Below are positions 26,099-35,393 of a stretch of 64,000 nucleotides of DNA, piece after piece. Within the stretch, counting starts at the first letter, position 1. Each line of letters begins with the position of its first letter. The notes below the pieces were generated by a model. The model was not told the DNA's origin. It worked only from the letters and a program-made list of their open reading frames with translations, and made no database searches. A program made the position numbers and the translations under genes. This DNA is from Muribaculaceae bacterium (GTDB lineage Bacteria; Bacteroidota; Bacteroidia; Bacteroidales; Muribaculaceae). The stretch covers positions 1 to 64,000 of the forward strand of contig WGUO01000002.1 of assembly GCA_014867205.1 (NCBI GenBank), in the 5' to 3' direction.

Positions 26099-26168
26099 GT
26101 TTTTATTAATGGAAATAACTATTTTTGCAACATGAAACTGATAGAAATGAACATTGACCGAATCGCTA

Positions 26169-26834
26169 ATGGAAGTTGTGTATGAGGATAACCACGTGAT
26201 TGTGGTCAACAAGCGGGCGGGGGAAATCGTGCAGGGAGACAAGACGGGCGACACTCCCCTCTCGGAAATCATCAAGCGGTATCTCAAGGAGAAGTACAAC
26301 AAGCCGGGCAACGTCTTCTGCGGCGTCGTACACCGCATAGACCGACCCGTGTCGGGACTCGTAATCTTCGCCCGCACGTCGAAGGCACTTGAAAGGCTCA
26401 ACCGGATGCTCCGGGAGGGAAACATACACAAGACCTACCGAGCGCTCGTAGAGGGCACGCCCGAGCGCGAGGAGGCCACGCTCGAGGAGTGGCTTGTGTC
26501 CGACGGCAGAATCAACAAGACATTCGTCTCAGACAGCCACAATCCCGACGCCAAACTCTCGAGACTCCGCTACCGCACAGTCGCTAAAGGGGACCGCTAC
26601 ACTCTGCTTGAGGTCGAGCTGATGACGGGCCGCAAGCATCAGATCCGCGCCATGCTGGCCGGAATCGGCCACCCGATCAAGGGTGACCTGAAATATGGAG
26701 CCCGCCGCAGCAACCGCGACGGCGGAATATCCCTCCAGGCCTGCCGCCTCCGGTTCGAGCATCCCGTCAGCCATATTCCCATTGACCTCTCAGCTCCTCC
26801 CCTCCCCGACTTCCTGCCCCTTCTCGAATCATGA
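26169..26834 (+). CDS. RluA-family pseudouridine synthase
   Basis: A 221-aa RNA pseudouridine synthase with the catalytic motif HRIDRPVSGLVIFA and the later ELMTGRKHQIRAML. There is no N-terminal S4 domain, as in RluA/TruC-like members, so the target may be tRNA or one rRNA site; sequence alone does not say which. The family opens with YEDNHVIVVNK, so ATG 26169 is preferred to the TTG at 26154. Its stop overlaps the ATG at 26831 in front of the secreted protein gene. Confidence 0.88.
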   Translation: MEVVYEDNHVIVVNKRAGEIVQGDKTGDTPLSEIIKRYLKEKYNKPGNVFCGVVHRIDRPVSGLVIFARTSKALERLNRMLREGNIHKTYRALVEGTPEREEATLEEWLVSDGRINKTFVSDSHNPDAKLSRLRYRTVAKGDRYTLLEVELMTGRKHQIRAMLAGIGHPIKGDLKYGARRSNRDGGISLQACRLRFEHPVSHIPIDLSAPPLPDFLPLLES

Positions 26835-26863
26835 ACACCATATTAACCAATTATCAATACATC

Positions 26864-28612
26864 ATGAAACCCAAATTTATTTATGCCCTATTAGGGCTGT
26901 TGATGTCCGTATTCACAGCGATGGCCGACGGCTTCACAATCTATTATGACAATTCCGCCACGATGTGGGAAAGCGTCGGCATCCACTACTGGGGTGGTCC
27001 CGAAACCGAATGGCCCGGCGTGGAGATAGACCATGTCGACGGCGACATCTGGGCCTATACATTCCCCACCGAGCCATCAGGCTCATGCCGCTTTCTGTTC
27101 AAGCACGCCACAATGACGGGCAAGTCCTATCAGACGGCCGACGCAAGCGCAGCTCCCATAAACGGACACCTCTACAAGGGGGCCGGCGGCGAGAAGGGCA
27201 AGATAACCGACCTTGGCGAATACAGCGGCACCCCCGCTCCGACTACCGCCACCGTCATAGCCTCGCCAAGGACCGGGGCACGATTCTCCGACGAGATCAC
27301 CGTGACGCTGACAGTCAACCCCGCAGTGCCGATCTACTACACAACCGACGGCTCCGTTCCGACCACCGCGTCTTCCGTTTACGCCGCTCCCCTCACGTTC
27401 CACGCAACCACCGAGCTGCGCACGCTCACAGTCACCGACGAGGGCGTGGAGAAGACCCAGTCTTTCGTCTATACCAAACGTGAGACTATCGAGGCTGTCG
27501 ACGGCATCCTCAATACCGATTACTACAGGGTAAACCCCGACGGCAAGGTCGGCTCGAACCGCACCGTGAACACTGTTTTCACTAAACACCCCAACACCAA
27601 CTACCAGTGTACAGCCGACAACGCGCTCTCAAACTGGACAGAGGACGACCTCATCTGCCAGGGCGTGGCCCGCGACATCGCATCGGCCTTCAAAGGCAAA
27701 CACGAGTATCCCGTAATTGACTCATATGGCGTATATGCCGCCTATGACGCCGACAACCTGTATCTCGGCATACAGTATGTATATTCCGTATGGGATGCGG
27801 GCGGCGACGGGAAATCCGACAACGACCGTCACCGTCCATGGATGATGGATGGCCGCATAATGCTTGCGTTTGACCTTGACCCCAACAAGGAATTTGAAGG
27901 CGTGCTCACCAACGGCAACACAATCTGGGACGAAGGTGGCCAGTTCAACGTAATGCGCAACGGCACAGACTGCATATGGCTCGGAAACACCAAGCCCACC
28001 GTTGGAGTGCCGGCACTCTTCTTCCCCGATGAGAACGGAACCACAAGCTATGACTCTCCATACTGCGTGACATTCGGCAGCGAGCCCTTCTACGGTGTGG
28101 CCAATGGTCTGCTCCCCGACATAACCCACATCTGGGGACAGGCTGACTTCGGCTATGACCCCGAGGAACTGCGCACCAACGACGGGTTCGTGGATCTCAT
28201 CGACGAGGTGGCTCGCGACAAGCATACCTTCTACGAGTGGAAGTTCCCGCTCTCCAAACTCGGCGTCACCGAACAGTATATCCGTGACAACGGAATAGGC
28301 CTGATGGTAATCGACACCTACGGACAGGGAGCGACCGGAAGCACTCCTTACGACCCGACTGTATTTGACAACGCGGCAGTCTCCTACTCCAAGGATCCCT
28401 CCACAAGCGCCGAGAAAGAAGACAAGGACATCTTCACATACAAACATGCCCGCATCGGCGGCAAGGTGACCTCTGATGTCTCAGGCCTTCCGGTCGACGA
28501 GACAGCCGCTCCTGCGGAATACTATACAATCGACGGCATGCGCGTGGCCGAGCCTTCACACGGACTCTACATCATACGCCGAGGCAGCAAGGTCTCCAAA
28601 GTAATCCTCTGA
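26864..28612 (+). CDS. Secreted multi-domain carbohydrate-binding protein
   Basis: About 582 aa. Signal peptide (ALLGLLMSVFTAMA then DG). Residues about 24-95 resemble a starch-binding module (IHYWGGPETEWPGVE, FLFKHATMTG). About 125-210 look like a chitobiase C-terminal/Ig-like module (PIYYTTDGSVPTT). About 245-530 resemble a CBM9-like sugar-binding sandwich (YAAYDADNLYLGIQYVY). The end, YYTIDGMRVAEPSHGLYIIR, is the short sorting-type tail common in Bacteroidota secreted proteins. No catalytic domain is visible. It may capture alpha-glucan at the surface. ATG 26864 gives a clean signal peptide; ATG 26831 overlaps the previous stop and is the alternative. Confidence 0.72.
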   Translation: MKPKFIYALLGLLMSVFTAMADGFTIYYDNSATMWESVGIHYWGGPETEWPGVEIDHVDGDIWAYTFPTEPSGSCRFLFKHATMTGKSYQTADASAAPINGHLYKGAGGEKGKITDLGEYSGTPAPTTATVIASPRTGARFSDEITVTLTVNPAVPIYYTTDGSVPTTASSVYAAPLTFHATTELRTLTVTDEGVEKTQSFVYTKRETIEAVDGILNTDYYRVNPDGKVGSNRTVNTVFTKHPNTNYQCTADNALSNWTEDDLICQGVARDIASAFKGKHEYPVIDSYGVYAAYDADNLYLGIQYVYSVWDAGGDGKSDNDRHRPWMMDGRIMLAFDLDPNKEFEGVLTNGNTIWDEGGQFNVMRNGTDCIWLGNTKPTVGVPALFFPDENGTTSYDSPYCVTFGSEPFYGVANGLLPDITHIWGQADFGYDPEELRTNDGFVDLIDEVARDKHTFYEWKFPLSKLGVTEQYIRDNGIGLMVIDTYGQGATGSTPYDPTVFDNAAVSYSKDPSTSAEKEDKDIFTYKHARIGGKVTSDVSGLPVDETAAPAEYYTIDGMRVAEPSHGLYIIRRGSKVSKVIL

Positions 28613-28630
28613 TCCATACAGATTCGCAAT

Positions 28631-28670
28631 AAAAAACGGGGTGGCGTCTTCTCCGCGAAGACGCCACCCC
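28631..28670 (-). terminator. Strong terminator, best on the minus strand
   Basis: Thirteen-base-pair perfect stem (28638-28650 with 28658-28670). On the minus strand it is followed by CGTTTTTT, an ideal U-run; on the plus strand only TTATT follows. It ends the tkt transcript, or a short RNA from the promoter at 28740-28748, and may stop the plus-strand gene too. Confidence 0.88.
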
Positions 28671-28735
28671 TTATTCCAATTTGGCTTACGAGTAATATTC
28701 TAACCTATGTGGTTAAATGGCTATCAGTATTTTCA
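28632..28735 (-). ncRNA. Candidate small RNA from the tkt 3' region
   Basis: A perfect minus-strand -7 box (TAACTTTGC, 28740-28748) lies downstream of the tkt stop, and the strong terminator ends about 100 nt later. Nothing is coded between. This is the layout of a 3'-UTR small RNA. The promoter call rests on one box, so it could be chance. Confidence 0.4.
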
Positions 28736-28739
28736 CACT

Positions 28740-28748
28740 GCAAAGTTA
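28740..28748 (-). promoter_or_regulatory. Internal -7 box downstream of tkt
   Basis: TAACTTTGC on the minus strand, about 80 nt after the tkt stop and pointing away from it towards the terminator. Confidence 0.45.
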
Positions 28749-28826
28749 GCACATCACCCGCGTCGCCACAATACCTATTTGTAGGTAAAAATCCATTCAG
28801 CTTGCTAATACACTGATTTGCAGGAC

Positions 28827-30854
28827 TTATTTACGCGACAGAAATTCACGGACACGGGCCAGTACAGCCGGAACCGTGTAACCGAACTTCTCCTCGAGCA
28901 CCTTGGCGGGGGCCGACGCGCCGAAGCGCTCCAGACCGACCACCTCATAGTCGCCGTTCATGACGGGCGCGAACACCGTGGGGAGTCCTGACGTAAGGGC
29001 GAACTTCCTCGCTCCGGAGGGAATCACGCTCTCGCGGTACTCGCGGTCCTGCGACAGGAAACGGCCCACAGAAGGCAGAGACACCACCTGAGCCTGCACG
29101 CCGTCGGCGGCAAGCTCATCGGCCGCATGCAGCAGCAGTGCCACATCGCTGCCGTTGGCAACCAGAACTACATCGGGATTCTCCGCGTGGCGCAGCACGT
29201 AGCCACCCCTCACGGCCTCCATGGCCTCCTCGCGACGGTTCTCGCCGGGAAGATCCTCAAGATTCTGTCGAGAGCAGATGATCACGGTCGGAGTCTTGTC
29301 ATTCTCCATCGCCATCTTGTAGGCGCCCACGGTCTCGGCACCGTCGGCCGGACGGATCACGAGGACAGAGGGAAGGCCCTTCGAGTTCCTCATCTGCTCA
29401 AGCAGACGCATCTGTGCCTCATGTTCAATCGGCTCGTGTGTAGGTCCATCCTCGCCGACACGGAAGGAATCGTGCGAGTAAATGAACTTGACAGGGAGTT
29501 CCATAAGGGCGGCCATGCGGATGGCAGGCTTCATGTAGTCGCTGAACACGAAGAATGTGCCACATGCGGCGTACATGCCGCCGTGCAGCACGATACCGTT
29601 CATGATGCAGGCCATGGTGAGCTCAGCCACGCCGGCCTGCAGGAATCCGCCCGAGAAATTGTCCTTGACAAGTTCGCCGGTCTTCTTGAGGAATCCGTCG
29701 GTCTTGTCACTGTTGCAGAGGTCCGCACTCGAAACGATCATGTTGCCGACATGCTCTGCCAGGAAGCCGAGGCAGGCGGCCGACGCCACACGCGTGGGCT
29801 GTCCCGGCTTAATCTCGACATCACTCCAGTCGAGTGCGGGAAGCTGCATCGACTCGTACGACCTAAGGAGCTCGGCCTTCTCCGGATTCTCAGCGGCCCA
29901 ACGGTCGAAACGCTCGCGACGCGCTGCCACGATCTTGCGCAGTTCCGCAGCACGGCGCTCGTAGAGTTCCTTGACCTCGGGGCGGATGACCCATGGATTC
30001 TCGGGATCGGCGCCTAAGTTGCGGACGGTTGCCTCGATGTCGGCTCCAGCCTTCGACAGCGGCTGTCCGTGAGTCGAGACAGCACCCTCGAGCGAAGAGC
30101 CGTCACTCTTGAGCACGCCCTTTGCCATCACAGTGTTTCCGATGATGAGCGTAGGACGCTCGCGCTCCTCGACAGCTACCTCAAGGGCGGCTGCTATGGC
30201 CTCGGCATCCGATCCGTCTACATCAATCACGTTCCAGTTCCATGCCCTGTATTTGGCGGCGACATCCTCGGTGTCGACCGCATCGACCTTAGTCGAGAGC
30301 TGAACGTTGTTGGCATCATAGAACATGATGAGGTTGTGCAGACCGAGATGGCCGGCAATGCGGCCCGCGCCCTGCGAGACCTCCTCCTGTATTCCGCCGT
30401 CGGAGATGAAGGCATATGTCTTGTGAGCCACCACCTCGCCGAAGCGTGCCGCGAAGAAACGCTCCGCTATCGCGCATCCCACGGCATACACATGTCCCTG
30501 TCCCAGCGGACCCGACGAGTTCTCGATGCCATGGTCTACGTCGAGCTCGGGGTGACCCGGAGTGACGCTGCCCCACTGGCGGAAGTTCCGGAGGTCTTCC
30601 ATAGAATACTTGCCGGCAAGTGTCAGAACGCTGTAGAGCATCGGCGACATGTGGCCCGGGTCGAGGAAGAACCTGTCGCGGGCGAACCAGCGGGGATCTT
30701 CCGGATCATAGACCAGGAAACTCGAATAGAGCACATTGATGAAATCAGCCGCGCCCATGGCGCCGCCGGGATGTCCTGAATTGGACCTCTCCACCATTTC
30801 GGTGATCAGCACGCGCAGATTGTCGGCGGCCGAATTCATTGTCTTGATATCCAT
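28827..30854 (-). CDS. tkt: Transketolase
   Basis: A 675-aa TPP enzyme of the pentose phosphate pathway that moves two-carbon units between sugar phosphates. N-terminal half: ERSNSGHPGGAMGAADF, SPMLYSVL and GPLGQGHVYAVG, then the TPP/Mg site ISDGGIQEE. Middle: FFVFSDYMKPAIRMAALM. Central histidine region: YSHDSFRVGEDGPTHEP. Full length. It lies 76 bp after a sugar MFS transporter in the same direction, so sugar entry and pentose metabolism may be co-expressed. Confidence 0.96.
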   Translation of the reverse strand: MDIKTMNSAADNLRVLITEMVERSNSGHPGGAMGAADFINVLYSSFLVYDPEDPRWFARDRFFLDPGHMSPMLYSVLTLAGKYSMEDLRNFRQWGSVTPGHPELDVDHGIENSSGPLGQGHVYAVGCAIAERFFAARFGEVVAHKTYAFISDGGIQEEVSQGAGRIAGHLGLHNLIMFYDANNVQLSTKVDAVDTEDVAAKYRAWNWNVIDVDGSDAEAIAAALEVAVEERERPTLIIGNTVMAKGVLKSDGSSLEGAVSTHGQPLSKAGADIEATVRNLGADPENPWVIRPEVKELYERRAAELRKIVAARRERFDRWAAENPEKAELLRSYESMQLPALDWSDVEIKPGQPTRVASAACLGFLAEHVGNMIVSSADLCNSDKTDGFLKKTGELVKDNFSGGFLQAGVAELTMACIMNGIVLHGGMYAACGTFFVFSDYMKPAIRMAALMELPVKFIYSHDSFRVGEDGPTHEPIEHEAQMRLLEQMRNSKGLPSVLVIRPADGAETVGAYKMAMENDKTPTVIICSRQNLEDLPGENRREEAMEAVRGGYVLRHAENPDVVLVANGSDVALLLHAADELAADGVQAQVVSLPSVGRFLSQDREYRESVIPSGARKFALTSGLPTVFAPVMNGDYEVVGLERFGASAPAKVLEEKFGYTVPAVLARVREFLSRK

Positions 30855-30930
30855 GAGTAATATGTAAGGTTAGATTATACTATATAAGTATGGGGCGCAC
30901 CGCCTTGAGTGCGCCCCTGTATGTCACGCG

Positions 30931-32304
30931 TCAGAGCGCGTCGGGAATCTTCTGCTCCTCTTCCTCGTCGACAGGAATGTCCTTGTTGACATTGCGGCTT
31001 CCGGCCACAGCGTAGAAGAGCAGGTAGGCCAGCATCGCAACGACAAGCCAGTATGACGTCATGTAGCCGGCGGAGTCGGCGATAGCGTTCTGGATCAGCG
31101 GCATCACTCCGCCGCCGACCACCATCATCATGAAGATGCCGGACGCCTGGGCGGTGTACTTGCCGAGACCCTCGACGGCAAGGTTGAATATCGAGCCCCA
31201 CATGATTGAGGTGCAGAGGCCGCAAAGCACCAGGAATAGAGCCGAGATGGGGACCTGGGCCATCGTGAAGCCATCCTCGACCGAGTATGCGGGCATCGAC
31301 ACACGCACAGAGGGCGAGAAGAATATTGCGAGGACGATAAGGAGGATAGCGACTGTCGACACGCAGATCATCTGGGCGCGGCTGCTGACCTTGCCCGAGA
31401 TTGCCGACGATGACAGACGGCCCACCAGCATGAGCAGCCAGTAGATCGAGGCAACGGCACCGGCCACGGCCGTGGCGTTGGTCTCGATGCCCGATACCGA
31501 CGAATCGCTCAGATAGAAGATGAGCACGCCCGGGATGCCTACCTCAATACCGACATAGAAGAAGATGCCGATCACGCCCAGCACCGTGTGGCGGAAACTC
31601 CACGCGCTGTGGGTGTATTTCACCTTGGCCTCGCCCTTATGGTGCAGGTGAGGCTCCGGTATCTTGACGAACGAGATGATGATGAAGGCCAGGACAAAGA
31701 CTCCCATCGCTATCCAGAGCAGCGGCGACACGTCGGAAATCGAGGTGTCCTTGGTCACCGCGCCGATAAGCATACCGACGAAGAGTGGGGTCAGCGTGCC
31801 CGACAGCGAGTTGAGCGAGCCGCCGAGCTGGATAAGCTGGTTGCCCTTGTTGCCGCCGCCCCCCAGCATGTTGAGCATCGGGTTGACCACAGTGTTGAGC
31901 ATGCAGACGCAGAATCCGCAGATAAACGCACCGAGCAGATAGATCAGAAAGTTGAGCATGACGGGGGTGCCTCCGACCGTGAACGTCGGAACATCACCGC
32001 CAACTATTCCCGACAGATACTGGAAGAAGATTCCGATCGCACCGATGGCCATGGCCCAGAGTGCGGTCTTCTTGTAGCCGATGCGTGTAAGCATCGTACC
32101 CGCCGGAATACCCATTATCAGGTATGCGAAGAAATTCATGAAGTTGCCCACCATGCCCGACCAGTCGTAATGGTTTTTCCAGATCGTGCCGAGGGGCGCT
32201 GCAAGGTTGGTTACGAAAGAAATCATGGCAAACAGGAAGAACATGGCCACTATGGCCACCACATTTCCCTGTCTGCCGGAAGACGCAATGTTTTTATTAT
32301 TCAT
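30931..32304 (-). CDS. Sugar MFS transporter (FHS/FucP-like)
   Basis: A 457-aa inner-membrane transporter with about 12 hydrophobic helices. The start (MFFLFAMISFVTNLAAPLG, then GIPAGTMLTRIGYKKTALWA) and the NTVVNPMLNMLGGGGNKGNQ loop fit the fucose/glucose-galactose:H+ symporter branch. It probably imports a hexose or a related sugar; the substrate is open. It lies between yggS (62 bp) and tkt (76 bp) in the same direction. Confidence 0.85.
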   Translation of the reverse strand: MNNKNIASSGRQGNVVAIVAMFFLFAMISFVTNLAAPLGTIWKNHYDWSGMVGNFMNFFAYLIMGIPAGTMLTRIGYKKTALWAMAIGAIGIFFQYLSGIVGGDVPTFTVGGTPVMLNFLIYLLGAFICGFCVCMLNTVVNPMLNMLGGGGNKGNQLIQLGGSLNSLSGTLTPLFVGMLIGAVTKDTSISDVSPLLWIAMGVFVLAFIIISFVKIPEPHLHHKGEAKVKYTHSAWSFRHTVLGVIGIFFYVGIEVGIPGVLIFYLSDSSVSGIETNATAVAGAVASIYWLLMLVGRLSSSAISGKVSSRAQMICVSTVAILLIVLAIFFSPSVRVSMPAYSVEDGFTMAQVPISALFLVLCGLCTSIMWGSIFNLAVEGLGKYTAQASGIFMMMVVGGGVMPLIQNAIADSAGYMTSYWLVVAMLAYLLFYAVAGSRNVNKDIPVDEEEEQKIPDAL

Positions 32305-32366
32305 AATTTTGTTGTATTTTAAGGTTTTCAGTCTTAATTTGGCTCCTCATTGCGATGTCATGAATG

Positions 32367-33032
32367 TCAGTATTGCCGGGGTCCGAAAATCATGGTGCCG
32401 ACACGCACCAGATTCGAGCCCTCCTCCACGGCAATTCTCCAGTCTCCGCTCATTCCCATCGATATATGCTCGAAACCGCGAAGTCCGAGCGACTCGTCAT
32501 CGGCAATGGCGCGGAACAGGGAGTGAATCTCCGCGAAGTCGCGGCGCACGCGGTCAGTATCGTCTGTGTTGGATGCCATCCCCATTACGCCGCATATGTG
32601 CGTGGCTCGCAGCGACTCGAAACGCCGCTCACGGAAATAGACGAGCAATTCCTCGGGGAGGAAGCCGAACTTGGTTTCCTCGCGGGCTACATGCACCTGC
32701 ATCAGCACACGGCTCACAACCCCGGCACGCTCCGACTCCGAGTCAATCAGCGACAGCAGACGCTCCGAGTCGACACTCTCGATCATGTCGACCTTGCCGA
32801 CGAGCTGGCGCACCTTGTTTGTCTGGAGATGCCCGATAAAATGCCAGGAGACATCCGCCGGCATAAGCGGTCGCTTCTCGAGAAGTTCCTGCACCCGGCT
32901 CTCGCCGAAACGTCTCTGACCGGCGCCATAGGCCTCCATGAGTGCCTCGACGGGATGAAATTTCGACACCGCCACCAGTTCCACGCCGGCCGGCAACTCC
33001 TCTTTGAGCCTTATGATCTGTTCGGCTATCAT
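32367..33032 (-). CDS. YggS-family PLP homeostasis protein
   Basis: A 221-aa cytoplasmic single-domain PLP-binding protein of the YggS/PROSC family. Lysine 24 in ELVAVSKFHPVEAL is the expected PLP lysine. GQRRFGESRVQEL, WHFIGHLQTNKVRQLVGKV and HISMGMSGDWRIAVEEGSN are all family hallmarks. It buffers free pyridoxal phosphate rather than catalysing a reaction. It follows the DUF4494 gene by 25 bp. Confidence 0.94.
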   Translation of the reverse strand: MIAEQIIRLKEELPAGVELVAVSKFHPVEALMEAYGAGQRRFGESRVQELLEKRPLMPADVSWHFIGHLQTNKVRQLVGKVDMIESVDSERLLSLIDSESERAGVVSRVLMQVHVAREETKFGFLPEELLVYFRERRFESLRATHICGVMGMASNTDDTDRVRRDFAEIHSLFRAIADDESLGLRGFEHISMGMSGDWRIAVEEGSNLVRVGTMIFGPRQY

Positions 33033-33057
33033 CTCCTGCTGTTTTGAGTGTTATGTC

Positions 33058-33498
33058 CTATTTGTCGGGATTCAGGTCTGCGCCATATACATCCATGATC
33101 ATGGTCTCGGCGATAGAGGCAATCTCATAATCGGCCATAGTGCCCTTCATACCCTCCTTGAACTTGTCGACGGCATCCTCGAAGTCGGAGGCCTGCACCA
33201 AGATCTGGCTTACTGTCTTCTTCTCCACACCCGAGTTCTCGTCGAGTGTTATGAAATTGACCTTCACAAGGTAAAAGCGGTCGCCCCCCTCGTTGAAGAA
33301 TATCTCCGATATCTTGGTCTTCTTCTCCGACGATATGGAGTATTCGCCGGAGATGAAGGGCTTCATCTCCTCGATGATGCGGGCCTCGGCCTCGGTAAAT
33401 GTCAATGCATCCACCAGATAGGGCTCATTGACCTTCTTGACCATGCCGTTCTCCTGCATCTTGTCATATCTCACCTTACATTCAAACCAAAGTGCCAT
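33058..33498 (-). CDS. DUF4494 protein
   Basis: A 146-aa cytoplasmic protein, a Bacteroidota-restricted family of unknown function (MALWFECKVRYDKMQENGMV at the start is typical). It commonly sits before yggS, as here. No motif suggests catalysis. First gene of the likely DUF4494-yggS-MFS-tkt operon, with a -7 box at 33630-33638 and a leader of about 125 nt. Confidence 0.85.
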   Translation of the reverse strand: MALWFECKVRYDKMQENGMVKKVNEPYLVDALTFTEAEARIIEEMKPFISGEYSISSEKKTKISEIFFNEGGDRFYLVKVNFITLDENSGVEKKTVSQILVQASDFEDAVDKFKEGMKGTMADYEIASIAETMIMDVYGADLNPDK

Positions 33499-33629
33499 AT
33501 TATCTTGAACAGTACGTGTATTAGATTAAACGAAATTACTGCGGTCCGCGGGAGATGCTCGTGCCGGAGACATCCACAAAGTCACACGCGAAAGCCAATC
33601 CGCACTCCGCGCGCCGGACACACACCACT

Positions 33630-33638
33630 GCAAAATTA
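33630..33638 (-). promoter_or_regulatory. -7 box of the DUF4494-yggS-MFS-tkt operon
   Basis: TAATTTTGC on the minus strand, pointing at the DUF4494 gene. Confidence 0.6.
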
Positions 33639-33709
33639 AGAAATTTAAGTGAGAAAAAGAACACTTGACCAATTCTTTTATAAAAAACAGATAATTTAAC
33701 TCCAAAACC

Positions 33710-33740
33710 TTTGAGATTTGTAAAAAAAGACTAATTTTGC
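33710..33740 (+). promoter_or_regulatory. cydAB promoter
   Basis: TTTG at 33710-33713 and TAATTTTGC at 33732-33740 give both parts of a Bacteroidota promoter about 80 nt before cydA. Confidence 0.65.
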
Positions 33741-33820
33741 ATTGATGTGGGCGCCTATTTGCCTGAAGGCATAATGACGGAGGCTGGGGAAATACATGTA
33801 ACTAACCAAATAACAGATAT

Positions 33821-35389
33821 ATGGAAGACTTGACAAGCGTTGTCGACTGGTCGCGGCTACAGTTCGCGGTCACGGCGATCTATCATTGGCTTTTCGTGCC
33901 GCTGACCATCGGGCTCTCTGTGATAGTGGCGATCATGGAGAGCGCCTACCTGAAGACAAAGTCGGAGAACTGGCTACGCGCCACCAAATTCTGGATGACC
34001 CTGCTCGGCATCAACTTTGCCATCGGAGTCGCCACCGGCATCATCTTAGAGTTCGAGTTCGGCACGAACTGGAGCAACTACTCCTGGTTTGTGGGCGACA
34101 TATTCGGAGCGCCGCTGGCGATCGAGGGTATCGTAGCCTTCTTCATGGAGGCGACATTCGGCGCGGTGATGTTCTTCGGCTGGAAGAAGGTCAGCCCGCG
34201 ATTCCATCTGGCCTCGACATGGCTCACCGCCATCGGCGCGTCGATATCGGCGCTCTGGATTCTCGTGGCCAACGCCTGGATGCAGTATCCGGTCGGTATG
34301 GAGTTCGACCCCGCGCAGATGCGGAACGTGATGGATGACTTCTGGGCACTCTTCTCTGGCATCGCCGTCAACAAGTTCTTCCATGCCGTGTTCAGCGGCT
34401 GGGCACTTGCCGGAGTGTTCGTGATCGGCGTGTCGTGCTATATGCTGTGGAAGCGCCGCAACCACGGATTCGCCGTCAACTCAATCAAGGTCGGAGCATG
34501 GTTCGGCCTTGCGGGCCTTCTGCTCACCATGTGGACCGGCGACGGCTCGGCCGTGCAGGTCGCACGCCACCAGCCCATGAAACTGGCCGCGATGGAGGGT
34601 CTCTACCACGGGCACAAGGGCCAGTCGCTCACCGGTGTGGCGGTGCTCAACCCCGCCAAGGAGTGGAACAATGACGAGGACGAGTACCTGTTTGAAGTAT
34701 CGATACCTTACGGACTCTCGATTCTGGCCAACCATGACATGGATTCGTTCGTGCCGGGCATCACTGACATAGTCAACGGATTCTCTATCAATGCCGAGGG
34801 CGACACAATCAACACCGTAAGTTACGCCGAGCGAATCGAGCGGGGCAAACTGGCACAGAAGGCTCTGGCCGAGTATGACGCCGCCCGCAAGGCCGGCGAC
34901 AAGGCCGCTATGACCGCCGCCGAGTCAAGTCTTCGCGAGAACTACCCATATTTCGGTTACGCCTACTTCAAGGATGTCAAGGAGGCCATTCCCCCTGTCG
35001 GACTGACATTCACCATGTTCCGCGTCATGGTGATTCTCGGCTCCTATTTCCTGCTCTTCTTCGTCGTGACACTTCTGCTTGTATACCGTAAGGACTGGCT
35101 CGACCGCAACCGGTGGTTCCAGATGGTGGCCATGCTGTCAGTGCCACTGATGTGGGTGTGCTCGGAGGCCGGATGGGCCGTGGCCGAGGTCGGACGCCAG
35201 CCCTGGACAATACAGGACCTGCTGCCGACATGCGCCGCGATCTCCGACATTCCGGTATCGTCGGTAATGACGACGTTCTGGATGTTTGCCGCAGTGTTCA
35301 CCATTCTGCTCATTGCCGAGGTAAGCATCATGTGCAGATATGTCGAGAAGAAATCAACCGAAGAATTATACACACCTGAAAAAGCATAA
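33821..35389 (+). CDS. cydA: Cytochrome bd oxidase subunit I
   Basis: A 522-aa membrane subunit with about nine helices carrying the three hemes. It oxidises quinol and reduces oxygen to water. The N-terminal histidine in AIYHWLFVPLTIG (His22) is the expected heme ligand. VQVARHQPMKLAAMEG begins the quinol-binding Q-loop region, and EVGRQPWTIQDLLPT is the conserved GRQPW motif. High oxygen affinity suits a gut anaerobe exposed to traces of oxygen. cydB starts 4 bp after its stop. Confidence 0.96.
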   Translation: MEDLTSVVDWSRLQFAVTAIYHWLFVPLTIGLSVIVAIMESAYLKTKSENWLRATKFWMTLLGINFAIGVATGIILEFEFGTNWSNYSWFVGDIFGAPLAIEGIVAFFMEATFGAVMFFGWKKVSPRFHLASTWLTAIGASISALWILVANAWMQYPVGMEFDPAQMRNVMDDFWALFSGIAVNKFFHAVFSGWALAGVFVIGVSCYMLWKRRNHGFAVNSIKVGAWFGLAGLLLTMWTGDGSAVQVARHQPMKLAAMEGLYHGHKGQSLTGVAVLNPAKEWNNDEDEYLFEVSIPYGLSILANHDMDSFVPGITDIVNGFSINAEGDTINTVSYAERIERGKLAQKALAEYDAARKAGDKAAMTAAESSLRENYPYFGYAYFKDVKEAIPPVGLTFTMFRVMVILGSYFLLFFVVTLLLVYRKDWLDRNRWFQMVAMLSVPLMWVCSEAGWAVAEVGRQPWTIQDLLPTCAAISDIPVSSVMTTFWMFAAVFTILLIAEVSIMCRYVEKKSTEELYTPEKA

Positions 35390-35393
35390 AGAC

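Larger units (their letters stand above)
33499..33820. other. Divergent promoter region, DUF4494 / cydAB
   Basis: About 320 bp with a promoter box on each strand (33630-33638 minus, 33732-33740 plus) and leaders of about 125 and 75 nt. I see no gene, riboswitch or clear operator. Confidence 0.55.

Noticed and set aside
33499..33639. Possible DUF4494 leader riboswitch
   Set aside because: A leader of about 125 nt exists, but I find no conserved aptamer core or terminator-antiterminator pair in it.
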